Of a stretch of 48,509 bases of DNA, positions 36,164 to 43,337 are shown piece by piece. Position 1 is the first letter of the stretch. Every line of letters starts with the position of its first letter. Below the pieces are notes generated by a model. The model had not been told where the DNA came from, made no database searches, and saw only the letters and a program-made list of their open reading frames with translations. Both the position numbers and the translations under genes were made by a program. Source of the DNA: Pelagibacteraceae bacterium AG-430-E20 (GTDB taxonomy: Bacteria > Pseudomonadota > Alphaproteobacteria > Pelagibacterales > Pelagibacteraceae); assembly GCA_003209915.1 (NCBI GenBank), contig QCOF01000004.1, positions 75,149 to 123,657 on the forward strand. The letters are read 5' to 3'.

Positions 36164-37156
36164 ATGTTTAGATTTTTTACTGAGAGAAATTGGTATCTGT
36201 GGTCTTGGCTTGGTTCTGCAATTATACTTTCATCACTTTGGATACAAGTTAAAATCGATGTAAAAATAAATGAGTGGTTTGGAGAGTTTTATGACATGAT
36301 TCAGAAAGCACTCGGAGCTCCAAATGCAATAACTATAGAGGAATATTGGGCCAGTTTACTTTCATTTATAATTTTAGCGGCAATGTATGTTGGAGTTGCA
36401 GTATTAGTAAGTTTTTTTACATCACATTATTTGTTTAGATGGAGAGCGGCAATGGTTGAATGGTACCATTCCGTTTACGATCAGGCTCGTAAAATTGAAG
36501 GTGCCGCTCAAAGAGTTCAGGAAGATACCATAAAATTTTCAAGAATAATGGAGTCTTTAGGAACAAGTTTAATTGAGGCTTTAATGATTTTAATTGAATT
36601 TATGCCAATTTTATTTGGTCTTAGTATCGGTATACCAATTTTCTTTTTTGGAGATTGGAATTATGGTTTAATTGTTGGAGCTCTTATTTGGTCCATAGGT
36701 GGAACAATTTTTTTAATAATATTAGGTATAATTTTAAGATTAGTAGGTGTTGAATATGATTTACAAAAAAAAGAAGCGGCTTACAGAAAAATATTAGTTA
36801 TAGCGGAAGACGATGGAACAATAAGGCCAAAAACTATAGATGAATTATTTGAAGGAGTAAGAAGCATCCATTATTTAAGTTACCTTAGATATTTATATTT
36901 TAACATTGGTAGAATTGCTTACTTGCAGGCCAATGTATTATCGGCATATGTTTTTTTAGCTCCAGCAATTGTAGCTGGAGCAGTTACTCTTGGCGTTATG
37001 CAGCAAATTATAAGAGCCTTTGGGAGGGTAGAGGGCTCAATGCAATATATATTAAAAGCTTGGCCTACAATAATCGAACTTGCAAGTGTATACAAACGTT
37101 TAAGAGAATTTGAATATAAAATAAAACAAGAAGATTTTATTGATGAAAAAATTTAA
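36164..37156 (+). CDS. SbmA/BacA-like peptide transporter
   Basis: A 330-residue inner-membrane protein of the SbmA/BacA family (related to ABC-transporter membrane domains but proton-driven), with about six to seven helices. Diagnostic stretches are RNWYLWSWLGSAIILSSLWIQVKIDVKINEWFGEFYD near the start, HYLFRWRAAMVEWYHSVYD, and GAAQRVQEDTIKFSRIMESLG. The family imports peptides such as bleomycin-type and proline-rich antimicrobials, and BacA also affects very-long-chain lipid composition. The natural role here is unknown. Its stop overlaps the glpX start (TAATG). Confidence 0.88.
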   Translation: MFRFFTERNWYLWSWLGSAIILSSLWIQVKIDVKINEWFGEFYDMIQKALGAPNAITIEEYWASLLSFIILAAMYVGVAVLVSFFTSHYLFRWRAAMVEWYHSVYDQARKIEGAAQRVQEDTIKFSRIMESLGTSLIEALMILIEFMPILFGLSIGIPIFFFGDWNYGLIVGALIWSIGGTIFLIILGIILRLVGVEYDLQKKEAAYRKILVIAEDDGTIRPKTIDELFEGVRSIHYLSYLRYLYFNIGRIAYLQANVLSAYVFLAPAIVAGAVTLGVMQQIIRAFGRVEGSMQYILKAWPTIIELASVYKRLREFEYKIKQEDFIDEKI

Positions 37157-38097
37157 TGACGATTGAAAAAAAATTTATAGATCAATTTGTAAATGTAACA
37201 TCGAAAGCAGCTGTTGCTTCATATAAATTTATAGGTAAAAAAGATAAAATCGCTGCTGATAAAGCAGCTGTAGATTCAATGAGAAATGAATTAAACCGTC
37301 TAAATATTAATGGTAAAATAGTAATAGGTGAGGGTGAATTAGATGAAGCACCAATGTTGTATATTGGTGAAAAAGTTGGTACAGGGTCTGGTCCTGATGT
37401 AGATATTGCTGTTGATCCATTGGAAGGCACTAATTTTGCTGCAAACAATCTTCCAGGTGCGCTATCAGTAATTGCAATTTCTGAAAAAAATAATCTTTTT
37501 CATGCACCCGAAACATATATGGAAAAAATATCTGCTAAAGTTGGCGAGAAAGGTGTTATTGATTTAGATTATTCCATTAAAGAAAATATTTTTAATTTAA
37601 GTGAGCATTTGAACAAAAAACCAGAGAATATATCAGCCTGTGTTATGGATAGACCAAGGCATAAGAAAATAATTGCTGAATTAAATAAATTAGGAGTAAA
37701 AATTAAATTAATTACAGATGGAGATGTATCAGGTGCTTTATTAGTTGTAGATGATAAATATGGTGTTGATATATTTCTTGGTATAGGTGGAGGTCCAGAG
37801 GGGGTTTTGGCAGCAGCTGCTCTTGATGCTTATAATTGTAGTTTTCAGGGAAGATTTTTATTTAATACAGAAAATGATAAGGAAAGAGCTAATAAGATGG
37901 GTATTACTAATTTAACAAAAAAATATGAGTTGAATGAAATCGTGAAAGGAGACTCAATTTTTTGTGCAACAGGTATTACATCAGGAGAATTGGTTTCAGG
38001 TATAAAACTTGAAAATGACGAATTTATATCTGAAACTTTAGTTACCCATAAAAACTCAGGTGAAAAAAAAATTATTAAAAAAATTATAAACAGATGA
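37156..38097 (+). CDS. glpX: fructose-1,6-bisphosphatase class II
   Basis: A GlpX-type phosphatase for gluconeogenesis, 313 residues, Li-sensitive sugar phosphatase fold. The metal/substrate site appears in VIGEGELDEAPMLYIGEKVG and AVDPLEGTNFAANNLPGALSVIA. Later blocks are VCVMDRPRH-like (ACVMDRPRHKK), LITDGDVSGALLV and IGGGPEGVLAAAA. TAATG coupling to the transporter gene may be a streamlining accident. In many Alphaproteobacteria glpX lies next to hom; here hom is about 5 kb away on the other strand. Confidence 0.94.
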   Translation: MTIEKKFIDQFVNVTSKAAVASYKFIGKKDKIAADKAAVDSMRNELNRLNINGKIVIGEGELDEAPMLYIGEKVGTGSGPDVDIAVDPLEGTNFAANNLPGALSVIAISEKNNLFHAPETYMEKISAKVGEKGVIDLDYSIKENIFNLSEHLNKKPENISACVMDRPRHKKIIAELNKLGVKIKLITDGDVSGALLVVDDKYGVDIFLGIGGGPEGVLAAAALDAYNCSFQGRFLFNTENDKERANKMGITNLTKKYELNEIVKGDSIFCATGITSGELVSGIKLENDEFISETLVTHKNSGEKKIIKKIINR

Positions 38098-38115
38098 TAT
38101 AGAATGCTTTAAGGA

Positions 38116-38145
38116 TCTATTAAAGCTTGATTAATAGACTTTTTT
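38116..38145 (+). terminator. rho-independent-like terminator after glpX
   Basis: A perfect 8-bp inverted repeat, TCTATTAA (38116-38123) and TTAATAGA (38131-38138), with a 7-nt loop, is followed by C and six T. It lies 18 bp after the glpX stop and before tRNA-Glu. The stem has only one G-C pair per arm, so it is weak, but it is one of the few terminator-like structures in the window. Confidence 0.5.
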
Positions 38146-38165
38146 GCAATAAAAAACAGCAATTC

Positions 38166-38240
38166 GGTCCCTTCGTCTATCGGTTAGGACACGTGGTTTT
38201 CATCCTCGAAAGAGGGGTTCGATTCCCCTAGGGACCGCCA
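38166..38240 (+). tRNA. tRNA-Glu (UUC)
   Basis: A 75-nt tRNA with encoded CCA. The acceptor stem GGTCCCT/AGGGACC is perfect, the D arm is GTCT/GGAC, the anticodon loop TTTTCAT carries TTC at 38199-38201, and the T arm AGGGG/CCCCT has TTCGATT. The anticodon stem CGTGG/CCTCG has a U-U mismatch at pair 29-41 (38194 and 38206). The next start codon follows after 2 nt. Confidence 0.96.
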
Positions 38241-38242
38241 TA

Positions 38243-38521
38243 ATGAAATATACTGTTTATTTAATTATATCAAAAACTAAGCAAAATCTTGTAAGCTATG
38301 TAGGTTATACCAATAATTTAAAAGAGAGACTAAAAAAACATAATTCCTCTAAAGGTGCAAAATTTACTAGAGGTAGATATTGGAAATTAGCATATAGTAA
38401 AATTTACAGTTCAAAATCAAAAGCGATGAAAGAAGAATACAGTCTGAAAAAAAATATTATTCTAAGAAATAAAATAAAATCTAACTTTTTAAATGAAGAT
38501 TTCCGTACTTCTTCCGTATAA
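38243..38521 (+). CDS. GIY-YIG domain protein (UPF0213-like)
   Basis: A 92-residue stand-alone GIY-YIG nuclease-fold protein. The two signature strands read TVYLI and SYVGYTNNLKERLKKHN, with the catalytic Arg in KERL; the later Glu is in MKEEYSLKK, and the KGAKFTRGRYWKL stretch is typical of UPF0213/YhbQ. The start codon is 2 nt after the tRNA-Glu CCA, so the only upstream context is the tRNA itself. It overlaps the following glycosyltransferase gene by 29 bp in another frame. The function of the family (single-strand nuclease/repair) is not settled. Confidence 0.9.
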   Translation: MKYTVYLIISKTKQNLVSYVGYTNNLKERLKKHNSSKGAKFTRGRYWKLAYSKIYSSKSKAMKEEYSLKKNIILRNKIKSNFLNEDFRTSSV

Positions 38522-39542
38522 AGAAAATTTTTCGCCAGAATACCCTGGTGCTGTTTCTGTATTTTTAAAAGATACGGTAGTAAAAAGTAAATACAAAAAA
38601 AATATTACCATATATGGGCATACTAAATTTAAAAAAAAATTATTAAAAAATTACAAGAATATAAATTTTAAAAGATTTTTCTTAAGAAGTAATTCAAAGA
38701 TATATGTTAAAAAATTTTTAGAAAATGAAAAAATAAATAAATCAAAATTAATTGAAATACATAATAGACCAAAGTATGTAAAATTGATTTATAAACAGAA
38801 TAAAAATATAGTTTTATATTTTCATAACAATCCCCTTGAAATGAAGTTGTCTAAATCTTTAAAAGAGAGAATTGAACTTTTTAATAAAACAAAAAAAATT
38901 ATCTTCAATAGTAAGTGGACACTAAATAAATTCAGATCTGGGTTACCAAGAAAATATTATACAAACAAACTTGAGGTTATTAACCCATCTACGACAAAAA
39001 AAAGGATTAATTTTAAAAATAAAAAAAAAATAATTATTTTTGTTGGAAGATTAAATAGATCTAAGGGTTATGATATTTTTGGTAAATCTATCATTAATGT
39101 TCTTAATAAGCATCCAGAATGGACAGGTATTGTTATTGGTGATGAACCTAGAGAAAAACATATTTTCGAACATAACAAACTTAAAATACTTGGCTTTCAA
39201 AAGCATAATATAGTTTCTAAATGGTTTGAAAAATCTGATATATCTGTAGTATGCTCAAGATGGAACGAGCCATTCGGTAGAACAGCTCTGGAAGCTTCAA
39301 GTGCTGGTTGTGCCGTTATAGTTTCAAACCGTGGTGGATTACCTGAGGCATCTCCCAAAGCTTTAAAAATTTTTAATTTAAATGCAAGAAATCTTGAAAA
39401 TGCAATTAATAAATTAGTAAAGAATAATAATTATAAAAAGTCATTACAAAAAAAAATACACAAACATTTTTATCTAACTAATATATATACTGCAAAAAAA
39501 ATTGATGCTTATAGAAAAAAATTGATATCCGAATTATCATAA
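38493..39542 (+). CDS. glycosyltransferase, GT4/group 1 family
   Basis: A 349-residue GT-B-fold glycosyltransferase. The N-terminal domain opens MKISVLLPYKENFSPEYPGAVSVFL. The C-terminal nucleotide-sugar domain shows IIFVGRLNRSKGYDIFGKSI, then SRWNEPFGRTALEASSAGCAVIVSNRGGLPEASP, with the E-x7-E-like pair of retaining GT4 enzymes. It is probably cytoplasmic or peripheral, working on surface polysaccharide or lipid glycans; the acceptor is unknown and no other glycan genes are adjacent. It overlaps the GIY-YIG gene by 29 bp and converges with the recombinase with a 6-bp overlap. Confidence 0.9.
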   Translation: MKISVLLPYKENFSPEYPGAVSVFLKDTVVKSKYKKNITIYGHTKFKKKLLKNYKNINFKRFFLRSNSKIYVKKFLENEKINKSKLIEIHNRPKYVKLIYKQNKNIVLYFHNNPLEMKLSKSLKERIELFNKTKKIIFNSKWTLNKFRSGLPRKYYTNKLEVINPSTTKKRINFKNKKKIIIFVGRLNRSKGYDIFGKSIINVLNKHPEWTGIVIGDEPREKHIFEHNKLKILGFQKHNIVSKWFEKSDISVVCSRWNEPFGRTALEASSAGCAVIVSNRGGLPEASPKALKIFNLNARNLENAINKLVKNNNYKKSLQKKIHKHFYLTNIYTAKKIDAYRKKLISELS

Positions 39543-40493
39543 TTTTATTTTATTTAGAGGATTATTTTTAAATAAATTAGCTTCTTTTATATATCTTCTA
39601 ACCATTTCAGATGATTTATGGCCTGTCATTGCCATAATACTTCTTTCTTCCACACCAGACTCTGCAGCTGTTGTTGCAAAACCAGATCGCAAACTATGAC
39701 CAGAATAATTTCTATTATCTATACCTGCTAAATTTAAATATTCTTTTATCAGTAAAGCTACAGTTTGATCAGTTAATCTTTTTTCTAATAGGTTGGCTCC
39801 TTTAGTAAATCTTCTAAATAATGGACCTGAGCTAATATTAGATAATTTAATCCATTTTTGTATCGATATCACAGGACAAAATAGAGGAGTATCAAAATAG
39901 GGTAGTGCTTTTGTAAAACCTTCTCCGTATTGGTCTGTTTTAGATCTTCTTATGTTGATTTTAAGTCCCTCAGTTACAAAATCCAAGTCTTCAAAGTTTA
40001 AAGAAACTAACTCTTTTCTTCTGAATCCTCCAGCAAAACCAACTAAAATTATTGATCTATCTCTTAATTTTTTTATTTCAGCTATACTTTGCTGATCAAT
40101 CACATTAATAATTTTTTTTAAATTATTGATTAATAATGGTTTTTTTCCAATTTGAACACTTCCCTTTCTTCTTTTTATGCCCATTATATTTTCAACTATT
40201 GAAGGATGTTTAGTATCTAAATAATGACCTTTAAGTTTATGGATGACCCCAATTGAGACTAATCGACGTTTAAGAGTACTTATTTTAATCTCTTTGGTTG
40301 AGAGATTTGTTAAGTATAGTGAGACAATTTTTGGTTCTGTAGGTATCGACTTAAATCCATTCTTTATACAAAACAAACTAAAGTCATTAAAGTCTGATTT
40401 ATATGCTCTTAAAGTATTTAATGCCTTAGAGTTTTTTAAGTTTATTAAAGTTTCTTCCTGTAATGCTTTTATATTCGTTGTAACATTATTCAT
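39537..40493 (-). CDS. tyrosine recombinase/integrase
   Basis: A 318-residue site-specific recombinase with a complete active site: Arg158 in GGFRRKEL, Lys185 in RRSKTDQYG, His266-x-x-Arg269 in GHSLRS, His292 in TGHKS and nucleophile Tyr301 in VRRYI. The N-terminal 110 residues are the SAM-like core-binding domain (LNTLRAYKSDFNDFSLFC). It lacks the N-terminal arm-binding domain of lambda-type integrases and is not an obvious XerC or XerD. No phage or transposon genes adjoin it, but an imperfect inverted repeat resembling a recombinase core site lies 15-43 bp before its start. It converges with the glycosyltransferase gene. Confidence 0.93.
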   Translation of the reverse strand: MNNVTTNIKALQEETLINLKNSKALNTLRAYKSDFNDFSLFCIKNGFKSIPTEPKIVSLYLTNLSTKEIKISTLKRRLVSIGVIHKLKGHYLDTKHPSIVENIMGIKRRKGSVQIGKKPLLINNLKKIINVIDQQSIAEIKKLRDRSIILVGFAGGFRRKELVSLNFEDLDFVTEGLKINIRRSKTDQYGEGFTKALPYFDTPLFCPVISIQKWIKLSNISSGPLFRRFTKGANLLEKRLTDQTVALLIKEYLNLAGIDNRNYSGHSLRSGFATTAAESGVEERSIMAMTGHKSSEMVRRYIKEANLFKNNPLNKIKL

Positions 40494-40507
40494 AATTCAT
40501 ATCTATT

Positions 40508-40536
40508 ACTATTGATAACCATTAATTATCGTTAAT
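40508..40536. other. candidate tyrosine-recombinase core site
   Basis: Two 11-bp arms, ACTATTGATAA (40508-40518) and TTATCGTTAAT (40526-40536), match in 8 of 11 positions as inverted repeats, flanking a 7-bp spacer CCATTAA. The innermost GATAA/TTATC is perfect. The layout equals that of dif and att core sites, and the right arm resembles the XerD arm of dif. It lies upstream of the recombinase start codon. Confidence 0.4.
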
Positions 40537-40585
40537 AATATATTAAGTGTTTTCTAATGTCAAATAAAATAATTAATCATTTTTA

Positions 40586-40807
40586 ATGACTATTAATGAT
40601 GTTGCGAGCTCTATAAGGATGAAATATAATTTAAAGATGGGCATAGACGGAGTAATCGAACCAATATATTTTCTAATCACTTCGATTGGTTTTGTAATTT
40701 TGAGCTTTATTCAGTATAAAAAAACTGGAAAAACGATAGAAACGATCTATCTATCTATTTTATCTATTTTCTTTCTAGTTTGCTTCATTATTTTAAATTT
40801 TTATTGA
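40586..40807 (+). CDS. small two-helix membrane protein, unknown
   Basis: At most 73 residues, with two hydrophobic segments (about 27-45 and 55-72) separated by a basic loop (QYKKTGKTIET). The start is uncertain: ATG at 40586, 40619 or 40637 are all in frame and none has a good ribosome site; MGIDGVIEPIYFL from 40637 gives a compact two-helix protein. Its TGA overlaps the ogt start (TGATG), which supports real translation by coupling. No family is recognised. It lies in the accessory segment next to the recombinase. Confidence 0.6.
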   Translation: MTINDVASSIRMKYNLKMGIDGVIEPIYFLITSIGFVILSFIQYKKTGKTIETIYLSILSIFFLVCFIILNFY

Positions 40808-41076
40808 TGAAAGGTACTAAATTTCAATTAAAGGTCTGGGAATACCTTAAAACTATACCAAAAGGTAGTGTAAAAACCTATAAAGAGGTGGCAATTGCTT
40901 TAAAAAAACCTAAATCAGTCCGTGCTGTAGCTAATGCATGTGGAAAAAATCCTTATGCGCCCAAAATACCATGTCATAGAGTAATTCGGTCTGATGGAGG
41001 CCTTGGTGGATACTCTGGCACAGGTGGAGTCAAGACAAAGCTGCGTTTGTTGAGATCTGAGAAAGTTGAAATTTAG
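40807..41076 (+). CDS. ogt: minimal O6-alkylguanine-DNA alkyltransferase
   Basis: An 89-residue single-domain protein consisting of the C-terminal MGMT catalytic domain only. It has FQLKVWEYLKTIPKGSVKTYKEVA, RAVANACGKNP with the DNA-binding helix and Arg finger, and the PCHRVI active-site motif with the acceptor Cys intact, then GGLGGYSGTGGVKTKLRLL. The Cys argues for suicidal dealkylation rather than an ATL protein, which has Trp there. The N-terminal domain of Ogt/Ada is absent. I chose the ATG at 40807, which overlaps the preceding stop; a longer frame from 40780 reads into the preceding gene. Confidence 0.92.
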   Translation: MKGTKFQLKVWEYLKTIPKGSVKTYKEVAIALKKPKSVRAVANACGKNPYAPKIPCHRVIRSDGGLGGYSGTGGVKTKLRLLRSEKVEI

Positions 41077-41569
41077 TGGCTTTTTAGGACTATTTTATGA
41101 TCAAAAACACTAGTGATATCAACATTTATTCAATATTTAAGGATATTTTAGCATAGGTAGTATTATGCACCCTTCAGTTGTACTATATATCAAGATATAC
41201 CTAAATAAAGCACCTCTATGGCCGTTTAAAACATATATTCTATAACTGCATTGCTCTATTTTTTAATGTTAACAAGGCTCATTTTAGTATCTGATTCCAA
41301 AGAATTTTTTATGAATTTTTGTTCCCCTCCTCACTTATTCAAATAAAATTTTGAATTTTTTGTATAATAAGCTAAAAAAACCATTGATATTAAACCATTT
41401 AAAGTATGTTGCTTTAATTTCTCTATCACGATAGTTAATTTTCTTATTTAAACTGAATAATTTATGTAAATTTGTCTTTATCAATTAAATTAAATAAATT
41501 AATAATTACAATAATTTATATGTATATATTAAAGTATTACTTTATATATTAGTAAATATTTATTTACTA
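41077..41569. other. 493-bp gene-free interval
   Basis: The longest non-coding stretch in the window, lying between the convergent ogt and EamA genes. It is very A+T-rich, with stop codons in all frames. The longest ATG frame noticed is 19 codons (41097-41156) without support. Features seen are a short CTATC-AC-GATAG palindrome at 41423-41434 and the inverted repeat at its right edge. No tRNA, riboswitch or strong G+C hairpin is visible. Confidence 0.6.
41550..41569 (-). repeat. inverted repeat just after the EamA gene
   Basis: TAGTAAATA (41550-41558) and TATTTACTA (41561-41569) form a perfect 9-bp inverted repeat with a 2-bp spacer, starting at the base after the EamA stop codon. It may act as an A+T hairpin at the 3' end of that transcript. 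There is no G+C-rich stem or clear T-tract, so terminator function is uncertain. Confidence 0.4.
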
Positions 41570-42421
41570 TTAGTTAGAACGAGTAAGTAAATATTCTCTT
41601 CTAGAGATATATAGCCCACTAAGAACGATAATAAATAAACCTAAATAAGTCGAATTATCAGGTAATTCATGGAAGAAATAGTAACTAATAAGTATATTTG
41701 TAATTATCTCAGTATAGCCTAAAGGAGCTAATTTAGATGCATCAGCATATTTGAGGGATAATATAAGGAAAAGATGCGCTACAGAGGCTATAAGGCCTAT
41801 TAATGCCATTAAAATCCACTGATTTGAAGTGGGATTAACCCAAACAGAGGTCATAAATAGGCTTATTATGATAGTTCCTATCAAACCTGACAATAAAAGT
41901 GTTAATAAAGGATTATCAGATGTGCTCAATTTCCTAGTAATTATAAGATAAAACCCGTAGCAAATTCCAGTACCTAAAGCAGCCATAGTAGCCAAGTTAA
42001 GCTCAATAAAACCAGGTCTTATTACAATTAATGTTCCTATAAATCCTAAAGATACAGCGGTCCACCTTTTCAACCCTACTTTCTCATTTAAAAAAAATGG
42101 AGATAAGGCTGTAACACAAATTGGAGCAACAAAAGCTAAGGTTAAAGCTTTTGGAAGAGAAATTTCTGAAATTGCATAAAAGAATAAGTAAGTAGAAAAA
42201 ACAAAAATTAGTCCTCTGATTAATTGAAGTGCTGGTTTTTTTGTCCAAACTAAGGAATGCCTATAAAAAATAAGCATTAAAGATAATGTAAAAACTACAG
42301 TAAAAAAATATCTAGCCCATGTAATCTGAAGAACATCCATCGATGAGCTTAAATATTTAGCAAAAGCATCCATTACTGGAACAATCATCCATGCAGATGC
42401 ATTTAAAATTATTGCCTTCAT
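41570..42421 (-). CDS. EamA family (DMT) transporter
   Basis: A 283-residue protein with ten predicted helices in two EamA repeats. Landmarks are WARYFFTVVFTLSLML, LQLIRGLIFVFSTYLFFYAISEISLPKALTLAFVAPICVTALSPFFLNEKVGLKRW and, in the second repeat, KYADASKLAPLGYTEIITNILISYYFFHE. It belongs to the S-adenosylmethionine/amino-metabolite-like DMT group, but the substrate cannot be fixed. It lies 16 bp downstream of the AEC-family gene on the same strand, so the two permeases are probably co-transcribed. Confidence 0.88.
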   Translation of the reverse strand: MKAIILNASAWMIVPVMDAFAKYLSSSMDVLQITWARYFFTVVFTLSLMLIFYRHSLVWTKKPALQLIRGLIFVFSTYLFFYAISEISLPKALTLAFVAPICVTALSPFFLNEKVGLKRWTAVSLGFIGTLIVIRPGFIELNLATMAALGTGICYGFYLIITRKLSTSDNPLLTLLLSGLIGTIIISLFMTSVWVNPTSNQWILMALIGLIASVAHLFLILSLKYADASKLAPLGYTEIITNILISYYFFHELPDNSTYLGLFIIVLSGLYISRREYLLTRSN

Positions 42422-42437
42422 GAAAGAAGAATATCTT

Positions 42438-43337
42438 TTAATAGAAATACTTTAAAGCAAAGAATACAACAATTGGTAAAGTTATAAATGACATAATTGT
42501 TGAAACTACGATCATACTTGCAATGCTATCAACAATTTTTTTAGGTGAATACATTGAACCAATTAAATAAGTCAAAACAGCACTTGGCATAGCACATTGT
42601 ATTAGAAATACACCTGCTGCAAAACCAGATAAATTAAATATTTTTATAATACCTAGTCCAATTAAAGGGCCAATAAAAACTCTACATATTGAAGAAATAA
42701 ATGCAGATTTAAATGAAAAAACTTTTAATCTCGTAAGAGCTATACCTAAAGACATTAATATTAAAAAAATTGCTGTATAAGCAGTAATCATAGTTGTATT
42801 CACTAAAAAAACCGGAGTTTCAATTTCATAATATATAAAGATAATTGAAATTATTATTGCATAGACAGGTGGGCTTTGAAGTAAAAGCTTAAAACTAAAT
42901 TTTTTGCTGGCCAAGAAAACATTGATTGTAAAATGAAAAAATATAACTAATGAAGAAATGGTCGCTGCAATACCTAAGCCTAAATTACCATAAGCAAATA
43001 AGCAAATTGGCAACCCCATATTACCTACGTTTGGTAAAACAAATGGAGGCAGTTCTCGTATTATTTCTTTTTTTAAAAAAACTAAAAAGATTACACCTAC
43101 TAAAGCAAAGGCAAATATTGCAATTAATGAATACCAAAAATACTCAATAAACATTGAAAATGTGACACCAGTGGTAGTGATAGCGTAAAAAACCATTGCA
43201 GGACTTCCAATATTAGCAGCAAAATTTGTGATAAAAGAAGTATCTAACTTGGGATTTTTTTTTCCAATAAAGTAACCAATACCCACCATAAAAAAAACAG
43301 GAAATAAAACTTCAAAAAGTTTAAAATAAATATCCAT
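42438..43337 (-). CDS. auxin efflux carrier (AEC) family permease
   Basis: A 299-residue membrane protein of the AEC/MdcF-like family with about ten helices. Family features are FFMVGIGYFIGKKNP at the start, NFAANIGSPAMVFYAITT, PFVLPNVGNMGLPICLFAYG in the middle, and FLIQCAMPSAVLTYLIGSMY near the end. Bacterial members move dicarboxylates or similar organic acids; the auxin name is historical. Its start overlaps the hom stop (TAATG), tying it to the homoserine dehydrogenase operon. Confidence 0.88.
   Translation of the reverse strand: MDIYFKLFEVLFPVFFMVGIGYFIGKKNPKLDTSFITNFAANIGSPAMVFYAITTTGVTFSMFIEYFWYSLIAIFAFALVGVIFLVFLKKEIIRELPPFVLPNVGNMGLPICLFAYGNLGLGIAATISSLVIFFHFTINVFLASKKFSFKLLLQSPPVYAIIISIIFIYYEIETPVFLVNTTMITAYTAIFLILMSLGIALTRLKVFSFKSAFISSICRVFIGPLIGLGIIKIFNLSGFAAGVFLIQCAMPSAVLTYLIGSMYSPKKIVDSIASMIVVSTIMSFITLPIVVFFALKYFY

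Noticed and set aside
38216..40540. tRNA-Glu 3' end as an attachment site for the recombinase
   Set aside because: I found no second copy of the tRNA-Glu 3' sequence near the recombinase or in the 493-bp gap, and the recombinase is 1.3 kb away with unrelated genes between.
41097..41156. 19-codon frame in the gene-free gap
   Set aside because: Too short, no ribosome site, no hydrophobic or repeated pattern; expected by chance.
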